Positions 22,488 through 57,100 of a stretch of 64,000 bases of DNA are shown piece by piece. Source of the DNA: Dastarcus helophoroides (Eukaryota > Arthropoda > Insecta > Coleoptera > Bothrideridae); assembly GCA_028583605.1 (NCBI GenBank), contig CM053329.1, forward strand, positions 13,921,001-13,985,000, given 5' to 3'. The position numbers and the translations under genes are program-made. The notes beneath the pieces were generated by a model, which saw nothing but the letters and a program-made list of their open reading frames with translations, had not been told where the DNA came from and ran no database searches. Positions within the stretch are counted from its first letter, which is position 1, and each line of letters starts with the position of its first letter.

Positions 22488-24533
22488 ATGACCTGTTGAT
22501 TAAAAGATTCCTACATACCTGCAACTATAGCTTGGAAAAATCCAAGAACCTTATCGACTTATTCTTCACAATACGTTCCCAAGCTCCTGAAATATTTGCC
22601 AAAAGAGATCCAAACGACATCGGCATCCAGAACATATTTAACGTTACGTAAGTATGATATACATCTTTAGTTTCGAATTTGTTTAATTAAACTGATGTTA
22701 ATGTCGATATCAACATTCATATTTTTTTAGAAAGTATAAAAACGGTTTTAAATTAGATTTTGAACTATGCTCAATAAAATGGTAAGTTATTATTTCCTAA
22801 AAAATTTGACTGTTTCCTCAATTTTATGAGCGTAAACTTGAAAATCAATTACGAATTTTAATGTTAGATTTCAATTCAAAATTTTAACTACTTAAAAAGA
22901 TTGGTTGTTACTTTTCGAAATTTCGACTTTAATTTCCCGAGCTTAAATTACAAATTAAATGTTGTAATTTTCTATAGATGCCGCATATTTTTTAGAAATC
23001 TCATTTACACTTTTAATTTCTACTTTTTCCAAATTTCGACTCTTTTTCTCGAAATTTAACTTACGCTTTCAGTTTCTATTTTCCGTAAACTTTTTATTTT
23101 TTCATTGAATCATTTACAGATTCCTGCTTTATTTTTCGAAACTAAATTTGAATTCGAAACTGGATTTAATTTTTTTCAATATTTGTATCCTGAAAAATCA
23201 TCGGAAAATGAAACTTTTTTCTAAATTCTGTTCAGCTTCTACTTTTTCCAAATTTCGTTTTTTTTCTCTAAATTCCGCATTTAAGCTTCCAGTTTCTAAT
23301 TTCCGTAAAATTTTTATTTATTGGATCTTTTACAGTTTTCTGCTTTTTTTTTTCGAAATGACGACGTTTGAGATTTTAATTTTTTTTGGAAATTACGAAT
23401 GTGCCTCGAAAAATCAAGTTTTTTTTTTCGAAATTTCGATTTGAAACTAGATTTTTTGTATAACACTGACTTAGTGTTCGCAATTTTGGTTTTAATATTG
23501 ACAGATTCGTTTCTTTAAGTTTGCGATGTTTTTATACATGTAAATCATAGTTTTTTCGAAATCTGAATTTTTTTGTCAAAGCATTTAATTTTTGCAACTC
23601 GAATAACGTTCATAGTTCTCTAAACGAAACACCAAAGATAACTGTCGTCTTTGCCTAACTAAATAAAAAAATAAACTTAAGATTCTTACAAGCATCGTAG
23701 GTAATTAACTTGCAAATCACAGATGAAAATTTGAACGAAAGAACATACCACTAGAAGCATTGTAGCGAACTTAATTTCAATTTTCTTGTGATTAGTTTAA
23801 AATAACAATTAAAGATAATGAACTAAAAAAGGTTTCTATTGCAGGGATATGGTACCACTTCCAAACTTAACAAAGGAAAATTACAAAGTTTTTATATACA
23901 GACTTGCCACTAGCGATGCAGAGAAATATAATTTTGTCGACTCTTTGAGAACTTTTTTTATGGTGTCAGACGTCAGAATGGTAAGTGAGGACACATTCCC
24001 TGACGGAGAGGTTCCCATTTTTGATATGGAAGGATTCAGCTTGAGGCATCTGACAAAAGTCACTTTACCCATATTGAAAAAGTACATGATATACACTCAG
24101 GTAAGTTGAGTATTTTATTGAAAAAATTAACATATGCATTTCTAAATAAATGGAAAATATTGATGACCCAAGATAAATTTTGTTTTTAGGAGGCACATCC
24201 AATTAAACTTAAGCAGATCCATGTGATCAACGTATCCCCGTTTTTAGACCGCTGTCTTGCCCTGGTGAAACCTCTAATGAAAAGTGAAGTTGCCTCTATG
24301 GTAAATACTTGCTTCAATTAACTTTCCAACTAATAAGCATTTTATTTCAGTTACATTTTCATTTACCAAATTCCACCACTTTGTATGATTATGTCCCAAA
24401 GAAATTACTACCTGAAGACTATGGCGGAGAAGCAGGGAAAATGTCCGAATTAAAAGCAGAGTGGATTAAGAAGATTATGGAAAAACGAGATTATTTCAGA
24501 GACGAAGACAGATGGCACTGTGGACGAGGGTAG
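22488..24533 (+). CDS. CRAL-TRIO domain (alpha-tocopherol-transfer-like) protein, 3' exons
   Basis: Four exons are 22488-22647, 23845-24100, 24190-24300 and 24351-24533, all with GT-AG junctions. Phases run 1, 2, 0, 0, giving 236 residues and a TAG stop. The N-terminal part (DLLIKRFLHTCNYSLEKSKN) is the CRAL-TRIO N helix-bundle signature. The second exon carries the lipid-binding fold (VPIFDMEGFSLRHLTKVTLP), the third IHVINVSPFLDRCLALVKP, and the last the closing motif LLPEDYGGEAG followed by a charged C-terminal helix. The family binds small hydrophobic ligands such as tocopherol, retinaldehyde or phosphoinositides; the ligand here is unknown. The 5' end is missing from this block; candidate upstream exons are at 2152 and, weakly, 2776. 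The gene is convergent with HERC1. Confidence 0.92.
22648..23844. repeat. CRAL-TRIO intron filled with degenerate array
   Basis: The intron between the first two exons of this block has T-rich AAATTTCG-type words. An internal near-repeat occurs: TTCTAC/TTTTTCCAAATTTCG with CAGTTTCTA near 23020-23090 and 23235-23300. No nested gene is seen. Confidence 0.6.
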
Positions 24534-24681
24534 AAGACCGATTGAAAACCAACACGGCAAGCAAATGTTTGGCATGCAAGGTTCTTTCAGAACGCTAGCT
24601 ATCGACTGAATTACTCATCTTTATTTATACACTTTTTGCAACAAAGGTTTTGGTACACCGCACAATTTACTTGTATTATAA

Positions 24682-24687
24682 AATAAA
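24682..24687 (+). terminator. Polyadenylation signal, CRAL-TRIO gene
   Basis: AATAAA lies 149 bp after the TAG stop at 24531-24533, at a normal 3'-UTR distance and close to T-rich downstream sequence. Confidence 0.7.
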
Positions 24688-24707
24688 CAGTTCCAATATA
24701 AATAACT

Positions 24708-24713
24708 TTTATT
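24708..24713 (-). terminator. Polyadenylation signal, HERC1
   Basis: The minus-strand AATAAA is ~100 bp past the HERC1 stop codon (24813-24815). It sits only 20 bases from the opposing plus-strand signal, so the two 3' ends probably overlap. Confidence 0.7.
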
Positions 24714-24812
24714 TAAAGAAAAATCCATCTTTAAAATAATGATAAATTATAAATAACAACTTAATTTTTAACATTACAGCACTATTCAGACTTAAAGTTT
24801 ACCGTGTTTATC

Positions 24813-47351
<22,539 letters not shown>

Positions 47352-48185
47352 TTTTTATTTACGACTACGTCAACCGTTAAAAACCCTCGAACATTTTCAA
47401 ATTTCTGGAATTTTCTTACAACTAAACAGCACAATCATTTATTCATCAGTTCTACCTTATTTTGTAGGATATATTATTTAAATAATAAGGTTCTTAAAAT
47501 TACGTTCATAGCACAGAAATTTTGTTTTTATGTCAAAGTGACAGCTTGCCAGATGTGAGCTCGTTTCACAACATTGGTTGCGTTCATATCAAATTTCTGC
47601 TTTTGCGCTTAGTAATCCTTCATTGGTACGTGGCAGCCGTATCTAATTTTTTTCTCTTATTCAACGTTTACATAGTTTTTGGCTTCATAAATTATTCAAA
47701 TAAATAAAAACGGATGACAAAATTACCAATTCCGATATTGTACCATTTTAACTTAATCCGGTCCTGGTTTTTGTTCTCCCTTATTTCTCTATGATTCTAT
47801 TAATTTTCACGAATTCATCATTATTATATGTCTAAGAGGCATTGTGTTGTGCTAATGCTAAAGAAAAATGTATGCAACACAGTTTGTAAGCATCAAAATT
47901 TTAAATAATAATACATAACATAAACACCTTGAATAATAGGCCACGTAAAAATTGAAATAAGAAGAAGATTGCTTGTCATACTTGTCAGTTGTCAAGCGCA
48001 TTTGACAGTCTCGCGTTTTATGCGATTGTTTAGCGAAACAGTATTTGATTATTGATTTCAAGTTTAGCTTTAGCGCCGCCTAATTACCGTTTAATCGGCG
48101 GGACGACTAAAATAGAGTGATAGATCCAATAACATGCTCTAACTTTTATCATTTTTCTTTGTCATCTTGCTCTCTTCATAGAAAA
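47352..48185. promoter_or_regulatory. Divergent promoter region, HERC1 / polybromo
   Basis: The two start codons face away from each other across 834 bp, so both promoters must lie here or overlap. TGTCA/TGACA pentamers cluster at 47531-47544 (TGTCAAAGTGACAG) and at 47974-48008 (four occurrences). A GC-richer stretch, GCGCCGCCTAATTACCGTTT, begins near 48073. A polypyrimidine acceptor (TTGCTCTCTTCATAG) just before the polybromo ATG suggests a 5'-UTR intron, placing its start site upstream. No TATA box is evident. Confidence 0.6.
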
Positions 48186-51100
48186 ATGAGCAAAAGGCGA
48201 CGAACTAGCTCGATCGCGAGCAGGGGGCAAGAGGAAGATTCCTTAGATAGTTTGGAGGCGTCCACCAGTAGTGGCCCCACTATGCGTAAACGTAGCAAAA
48301 AGCAGGATCCGGTAAGTTCCCCAAATATTATTTATAGAGTCATTAGTGGTGTTGTTTCAGTCTGAGTTGTGCCAGCAGTTGTATGATGCGATACGTACTC
48401 ATAAGAAAGATGATGGCACTCTGCTTTGCGATTCGTTTATTCGAGTGCCGAAGAGACGCCAAGAACCCGGTTATTATGATGTTGTGTCTAACCCGATAGA
48501 CCTGTTGAAGGTGCAACAGAAGCTGAAGACTGATGAATATGAGGACATGGATGACTTGCAGAGCGATATTGAGCTGATTGTTAATAACACGAAGGCATTT
48601 TATAAGAAGAACTCACAGGAGTATAAAGATGCGATGGAATTATGGGGGTTATTTTTAAGTACTAAGAATAAGTTGTTGAGTGGGAAAGATGATGACTTGG
48701 AGGTTAAGAAGGTTGTTAAGGCGAACAGTAGGAGTCGCCGCTCGAATCCCCCGGCGGAGAAACCTGACATTGACCAATCTGAAGATACTTCGGAAAGCTC
48801 GGTTAATTTCGATGATGAGGTCAATGGTTACGAGGAGCTTTTTACAGCGGTTATGACCGCCACAGACCCTGAGAATAAACCATTACATACAGTGTTCCAA
48901 CTGTTGCCTTCTAGGAAGAAATACCCGGAGTATTACGAAGTGATTGACAGTCCGATTGATTTGAGAACGATAGCCCAAAAGATTCAGAATAATGAGTATC
49001 CGAATCTTAATGAACTTGAAAAAGATTTGTTGCTGATGACGAAGAATGCTTGCGCGTTTAACGAGCCGGGTTCCCAAATTTATAAGAATGCAAAACTATT
49101 GAAAAAGGTAACTTTATCGTATCTTTCATTTTGGTGTAGTTTATAAGGTGTAATTTAGGTTATACAATCCAAGAAGATTGAAGTGGAACATTCTAAAAGT
49201 ACCACAGGGAAAAGCAGTGAAAGAATCAGGAATAAACGACTGAGGGGAAGCACTTGCCTGTCGGCTGTAACTGCCGCTTTAAGGGATGAGGAATCGGAAA
49301 CTGAATTGGAACCTGAAGAGCAGATGGACGATGAGGTATGCGGATCTTGTATCTAAAAAATACAAACAAGTGTTGTACTATTTGAAAGATGTTTAAACGT
49401 TTCAGTGTTTTCTTTCCTTAGCTTTATGACCAGAGGTTAAATTTCTGTACTAAAAGCAATGACTTATTTAAATTCATGAGGGCGCAATTAAGGGTTGTTG
49501 TGTTTAATTAAGTATTTTCTACAAACCACTAGTTAAAAATACCCGAAATTGTTAATTTTTCCACCAGATGCTTGAATCGAGCAAGAAGAAAAATAATTTC
49601 CTGTTTTCTTTCCATTTTTACCTGTTTCTGGATGCTAGGAAATTAAATAGTCCACGATCCAAGCAATTTCTAATTACGTGTGTTTTCTTTAGTTGCTTTC
49701 TTTATTTAATCCATGTTTTTTGATTTGAACATCTCTAGAAGGGTTTCAGTTATCAGTCGAATTGTTTCTTTAGCCAATGCGGGATCCCGCCGACGCAGAA
49801 AATCCTCAATGGATACTATTCGACGCCATTAAAGCCGTCACTAACCCTAACGGCACTTCTCTAAGCGAGCCGTTCTGGAGATTACCCAGTAGAAGATTCT
49901 ACGCTGACTATTACAAAGAAATTAAAAATCCCGTTTCTTTGGGACAAATCAGGAGAAAATTACTGCACCATTCCTACGGTACAGTAAGCGAAGTAGCGGG
50001 CGATCTCAACATTATGTTCGAAAACGCTAAAAAGTACAATCTCCCCTCTTCAAAAATATACAAGGTACTTAGCTTGGATACTTAGACAGGGTATATCTGA
50101 AATAAGCCGTATTTATTGACTGGATGTTTCCATCGTGTCCTGTTATAAGATTATCTGGCGCCACATAACGATACTGGAGGGCGCTTTTGAAAAATGTGCT
50201 TATTTTCAATCTTGATGTTATTATTATTCCTTGATTTGTTAATACAGTTCATTTCAAATACGCCCTGTCGTATATGTTGTCTAACTTTTGTTGATTCGTT
50301 GTTTCTATACAGGACGCCGTCAGGCTGCAAAAGGTGATGCAAGAGAAAGTTCAAGAACTACTTGATATCAATCAGGTAACACTCAGAATCACTAACAAAC
50401 GGAAGGTATGCCAACGCACAACTTTACGCATCTTTTTCTGTTTCAACAATCATAACAAACATTCTTACATCTTTCCTTATCTGTTTAACTGTTGCTTAGC
50501 ATGTATTCACTAATAAACCTGGAAAATTGTGCATTCGATAACCAGCGGAAAAAAAAATCTTTTTCATTTCTTTGGCATTTTGCACAGTATGGGAACATCT
50601 TACATTGATTATACGAATCTGATACACCTGCAATGGATAACACTATTCTGAGGGTCTTGTGAGTAGGGGCATGTTGACTTCAAAAGTGTAACCCTTGAGA
50701 AAAACCATTGTAACCCTTGAGAAAAATATTGCTTGCTGACGAATTCCAAAGTTTGGAGGTTCTATGAAAACAGTTCCCATGGAAAAGTCTCGTAGAGTTC
50801 TCATAGACTCACTGTACCAAGCTGAGGGATTGGTTGCCTCCAACTTAAGAGTTGCTCTTGGAGAAGTTGAACCCCCAGTTCCAGAACAATCTCTATGTAA
50901 ACGAAACAAATCGTCAACTATTCTTCCATACTTTAATGTCTGGAGAGACTCATTAAAGTGTCATTATCAATTATTATTATTATCAGTCGTTACAGTTTGA
51001 ATGGAATTTAAAAGAGCCAGTGGTTTTGTTCTCAGCAGCTTGATACTCCCGTGTTGGCCTAACTTACCCTAAATGACTGAATGTCAAGTTTCATAACAAA

Positions 51101-54100
51101 GAAGCAACTTAGACTTCTACAGAAACGTCCATTTTTAGCAAACCTAGGTGACTTCATTACCAAACGATTGAAAAAAGTGTCAATTCTGCCACAAGTCCAG
51201 AGAAAGTTCCGAACATCATCAGACTTCAATTCATCAAATTGAGTTGATTGAAAAAGGGGAGTTTGAACATTTCACCATTTTAATTTTCCTTGTTTTTGGA
51301 TGCAAAAATTGCCAACGAAATGCAAAAGAATGCAGTCATCAATGTCCTTGTTTCTGCATCAAACGCGAATAATGAGTGGTCAAGTCTGAGGCACAATTTT
51401 TTATGGTTTCATTCGTTTTCGAGAGCCGAACACTTAGGCGCTTAACTTATTGTAGGACACCGATAGCGAGATGGATCAGGCCGATGTGCCGGTCAGAAGG
51501 AAACCTGGTCCTAAGCCGAGGAATCCCCAAAACAATCCATCACCTTCGACCAAGGGGCGGCCTCCCAAAGACGCCATACCTTTGAAGAAGAGATTGCACG
51601 CCATCACCAAACACATGCTGGACTATGTCGTACGTAGTTTGACGTATTCATTATTTATTTTAATTTTTTTTTTTCAATTTCTTACGTATTTTATATTTCA
51701 AATTTTTTACTAAAATCTGTTTAAATTTCCACTTTTGATGTTTTTACTAAAATATTAACGTTTGTGTCAAAATTCCTTTAAATCTATAGAATATTTACTT
51801 AATTTTGGGCCTATAAATTTTCAAATGTTTTATCGAAATTCCTACAAGTTTTTGGTTAAAATTCCTTCAGGTTTTTTTGTTGAAATTTCGTTTAAAGTTA
51901 ATACTCTAAATTAGGAGAAAATGGAATGAATACGAATTTCTTTTAGTGCGAAGATGGGAGGAAACCGATGTTGGGCTTCATGGAAAAACCGTCTAAGAAG
52001 TTGTACCCTGACTACTATGATGTGATTCAGGAACCTATTGACTTTTTGGAGATGGAGGCTAAGATTAGGGCCGATCAATACAGCTGCGAGAACGACCTCG
52101 TCAAAGACTTCAAATTGATGTTCGCGAATTGCCGCCAATATAACGAAGAAAATTCGCCGATATACGAAGATTCTATTCTATTGGAGAAACATTTGATGGA
52201 GAAAGCCAGCAGCTTCGTCCAGACACCCGAGAAGGAGAAAAAGGAGAGGACTGTCGTTCGAACGTAAATAGCTTCAAATTATTTTAAACTTTGACTTTCA
52301 TTTTAACACCTTTCCTAAAATTTGGAATTTAACCTTGCCATTTTTTCTATAAATTTCAAGCGGCTTTTTTCGAAATTTAAACTTCGATATTTTACTGTTT
52401 TTCTTAAAATTTAGACTTTAACCGAAAATTTCGATTTTTACCTGATAAGTTCAACCTTTCTTCCATATTCAGTACTTTCGATTGGGGGAGGAGGTGCGCC
52501 AAAAAAAATAAATTCTGTGGAACAACAAAAGTCCATTTATCGGTCCTGGATTGCTTAGGATTGCTATTTGTTTCTTTTTTCCTGTTACAACTGTCACTGT
52601 AATTTATCCTTAATATCTGATATATCTTTTTAGGCCAAGGCCACGCAAGCAAAATCCCCCGCCAAATAAAAACTTGAAAATACTTTACGATACAATCAGG
52701 GATTATAGAGAACCCAAAGCCAACCGTCAATTGTCCCAAATTTTTATGAAATTACCATCGAAGAACGTAAGTACTGTTACTAATTTGTTTCCATCATAGT
52801 CACGTCGGACTTTTGTAGGATTACCCTGACTATTTCGAAGTTATCAAAAGTCCAATCGACATGGACAAAATCGGTCAAAAACTAAAAACCAACGGTTATG
52901 AAACTTTGGACGATTTGGTGGCGGATTTCATTTTGATGTTCGATAACGCCTGCAAGTATAACGAACCGGATTCCCAAATTTACAAAGACGCGTTGGTTTT
53001 GCAAAGATTATGCTTGCAAACCAAACTGCAGCTTAAAGAGGACGACGAGAGCGTCCCTGACGTCCCTGCGGCCATTCAAGACATCTTACTCACTCTGTTC
53101 ACCTCGGTTTATAACCATCAGGATGCCGACGAACGATGCTACTCTGATTCGATGGCGGAACTCCCCGAACACGACGAAGTTGATGGAAAAAAGTAAGTAC
53201 TAACTAAAAATTCGAAAACCACCAATCTGTTCTTTCCTTCATAGAGTACGGGCGGTTTCCCTGGATCTAATCAAGAGAAGACTCGATAGAGGTTTGTACA
53301 AAAGACTGGATACGTTTCAGGAAGATATGTTCGCGTGTTTGGAACGGGCGCGCCGTCTGTCTCGTACCGACTCCCAAATCTTCGAAGATTCAGTCGAATT
53401 GCAAACCTACTATGTGAAGCAGAGGGATGAAATTTGCAAAACCGGGGAGCTTTTGCAGTCGCCCGCGTTGAATTACACGCTGATGAATCTGACGAGTTCC
53501 GTCGAGTCTTTACGACAGAGTAAAATGCTGCAGGAATCCCTGGAGGAAGAGACTGAGACTCGCAGCTCTGACGATTCCGTCATTAAAGAGAACAACCTCA
53601 ACATCGGGGAAACGATGACTTGCAATCAACAGGTATTTAAAGTCGGGGAATTTGTTTACTTAGACGCCAAAGATAAGGGTTGCGACCCCCACATTTTATT
53701 GATCGAGCGGCTATGGACCAACAGCAATAAACAGCAGATGCTCGATGGTAATTTCTATCTAAGACCCGCCGAAACCTATCATTTAACCACAAGGAAATTC
53801 CTGGAGAAGGAAGTGTTTAAATCTGATACGCATACGTCAGTTCCGCTCGAGGAAGTCAAAGAGAGATGCTACGTCATGAATGTTAAACAGTATTTCACGA
53901 TGAAACCTGAGGGCTATGAAGAGAAGGATATTTATGTTTGCGAATCGCGTTACAGCACGAGGTGCAGAAGCTTTAAAAAGATCAAAATATTCCCCGAGAT
54001 TACCGCCGTTAAGCTCGAGCCTAGAGAGGTCCCCTTGGAACCAAAGAGGGTAGTTTCCATTTTCAGGGAAAGAGTCGAGAAACACAAAGATGAATTGGCT

Positions 54101-57100
54101 GAACTGCAGGAACAGGAGAAGATAATTGAAAAGGAAAAGCCTGTAAGTAATGACTTATTTCAACGTTAACTTGCTGATTTGTTCAAATTTCAGAATGTTG
54201 TTTGTTATTCAATTAATGTGGAGAACAACGATGGTAACACGTATTATGAACAGTATAACACTATTTGCAGCGGCGTTGTGAAAACTGGCGACTTTGTTTA
54301 TGTGGCTGCAGATGGTGGGAAGCAAATGATAGCCCAAATTGACAGTATTTGGGATACCAAAGAGTAAGTATCTGTTTGAGATTCATTTCTGAAGTAAAAA
54401 CTTGCATTCAAAAATTGCTCTGAGCAGTACATTAAGAGAATGCAAACAAATAGAAACAAACAGAAAAAGAAATTAAGAATTTTTAAAATAAACTTCGAAT
54501 TTTTTTCCAAAATTGTAACTATCAGTATTTTGAGTATTTTGTATTTTGTCAAATTTTATTTTTCTGAAATTGAAAAATAAAATTTGTTTTCTGAATATCA
54601 TGAAGTTAAAATTTAAAAAAATCGACCCAATATTTTGAGAAAATGATCGAAACTTAAGAGAGATTAAGTGGAAATAAACAAGGAAAATGTCTAGAGTTTT
54701 TGAAATAAATTTCGCATTTTTTCCAAACTTTTGACAATGAATTTTCAGGGTCTTTTTTATTTTTTCGTTTTTTATTGTTTTTTACATTCAGAAGGTTTCT
54801 GAATATCGAGATGTTGAAATTTAACAAAATGTCGACCCAAAATTTTGAGCAAAAATGAAGATTTCAAAAAAGAAATTGAAACTTAAGAGAAAACAATGCG
54901 AAGAAATGGCTCAACAAGGTGTTTCTGAATTTACTGGTTTGCCTTAAACATTGCACACGATTTTTTGAAATTTGAACTCTTAATTTGGAAAATTCCACTA
55001 GTTTAAAACTTTCATAAATTGAAATACATAACTTGTCCCCTGAAACCAAGAAAGATGAAAAAACACAACAAACGCTGCTCTAACCCGTTTTGACAGCCAA
55101 GCTGTCATCTTCAGAGAGATACATCTCAGTATCTTTCTTTTTTGAAGATAAACCAAAATTCTGAATTATTTGGAATTTTTTGATTAAAAAGTCAAATTAA
55201 ATGCCAGTGCTTAAAAATCATTTTGAGAACTTAAGGTTATTTTCAAAGAATCGAATTTGGCGTAACATTTACATAAAAAGTGGAAATTTCTAATTTAAAC
55301 TCGAAAATTCGAAAAGAGCTACAATTTTAAAATCAAATTATATTTTTCATCTTTTTCCTCAAATTTCGATTTCAAGAAAAAAGTAAAAATTTTGAAATTA
55401 CGTCGAAATGTTGTGAAAAAAAGTCAAGGTTTTGAGAACATGTCTGATTTTTAATTTTAAATTTAAGAAATAAGTAAAAAATCCCAAATTAAGTTAGGAA
55501 CTGAGAAAAAAATCAAAATTCGAGATTTATAAAGAAATACTTCTAATTGTCCAGTTAAAAAGTCAAATTTGAACGTTTTAAAAATCATCTCGAGAACTCG
55601 AAGTTTATCTTCAAAACATTTAATTTATCAAGAAATTTAGATGAAAATTGAAAATCTCTAATTTAAACTCAAACAGTTAAAAAAAGCCAAAATTTTGAGA
55701 TCAGATTGAATTTCCTATCTTTTTTCTTTTTTGCTGAAATTTGGATTTTAAAAGTAAAAATTTTGAGATTACGTGGAAATGTTGAAAAAACGCCAAGATT
55801 CCTAGAACAGGTCTGATTTTTGAGCCTAAATTTAGAAGAAGGTAAAAACTCCCAAATTTAACTTTGAAACTGAAAAGGAATTAAGATTGGAGGAGAAATT
55901 TGAGACTTATAAAGAAAAATTTCAAATTGTCTAGTTAAAAAGTCAAATGTAAACATGAAGGTTCAAAAATCATCTCAAAAACTTGAAATGTATTTTCAAA
56001 AAATTAAATTTGTTGCAAAATTTAGATAAAAAAGTGGAAATCTTCAATTTAAACTGAAAAACTCGACAAAAAGCCAACTTTTGAAACTCAATTTTTATCT
56101 TTTTGCTTTTTTAAGCTGAAATTTCGATTTCAAGACAAAATAAAAATTTTTGATAATAAGTCGAAATGTTGTGAAAAAAACCAAGATCTAGAACAAGTCT
56201 GGTTTTTAAGTATACATTTAAAAAAAAAGGGAAAAAATCTCAAATTTTAGTTTTAAACTGCGAAATAATGAAAATTTGTGGAAAAATTCGAGATTTATAA
56301 GGAAATATTACGAATTGTCCTAGCTAAAAATTCTTTAAAAGCGAAGGCTCAAAAATCATCTTGAGAACTCGAAGTTTATCTTCACAAAATTGAATTTATC
56401 TCAAAATTTAGATAAAAAGTGGAAATCTACCCCTTTAAACTTGAAAAGTCGACAAAAAGCCAACATTTTGAAATCAAATTTAATTTTCCATCTTCCTCTT
56501 TTTTTCCTTGATTTCAATAAAAAAGTAAAAATTTTGATATTACGTTGAATGTTGTGAAAAATCCAAGATTTGTAGAACAAGTCCAGTTTTTAAGTATAAA
56601 TTTAGAAAAAACGTAAAAAAATCTCAAATTTAAGTTTTAAATTGAGAAAAAATGAAAATTTGAGGAAAAACTCGAGATTTATAAGGACATATTTTGAATT
56701 TTCCAGTTAAAAAGCCAAATTTGGACGAGAAAGCTCAAAAATCATTTCGAGAACTCGAGTTTATCTTTAAAAAATCGAATTTAATGCAAAATTTTGATAA
56801 AAAAGTGGAAATCTTCAGTTTACACTGAAAAACTCGACAAAAAGCCAACATTTTGAAGTCAAATTGAATTTTCCATCTTTCTCTTTTTTCCTGAAATTTT
56901 GATTTTAAGAAAAAAGTAAAAATTTTGATATTACTTTGAAATGTTGTGAAAAAAGCCAAGATTTGTAGAACAAGTCTGGTTTTTAAGTACAAATTTAGAA
57001 AAAAGGTAAAAAATCTCAAATTGAAGTTTTAAACTGAGAAATAATGGAATTTTGGATAAAAACTCGAGATTTATAAGGAAATATTACGAATTGTCCAGCT

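Noticed and set aside
51080..51260. Possible extra polybromo exon (LLQKRPFLANLGDFITKRL)
   Set aside because: No acceptor/donor pair keeps phase, it ends in a stop, and exons 5 and 6 join cleanly in phase without it.
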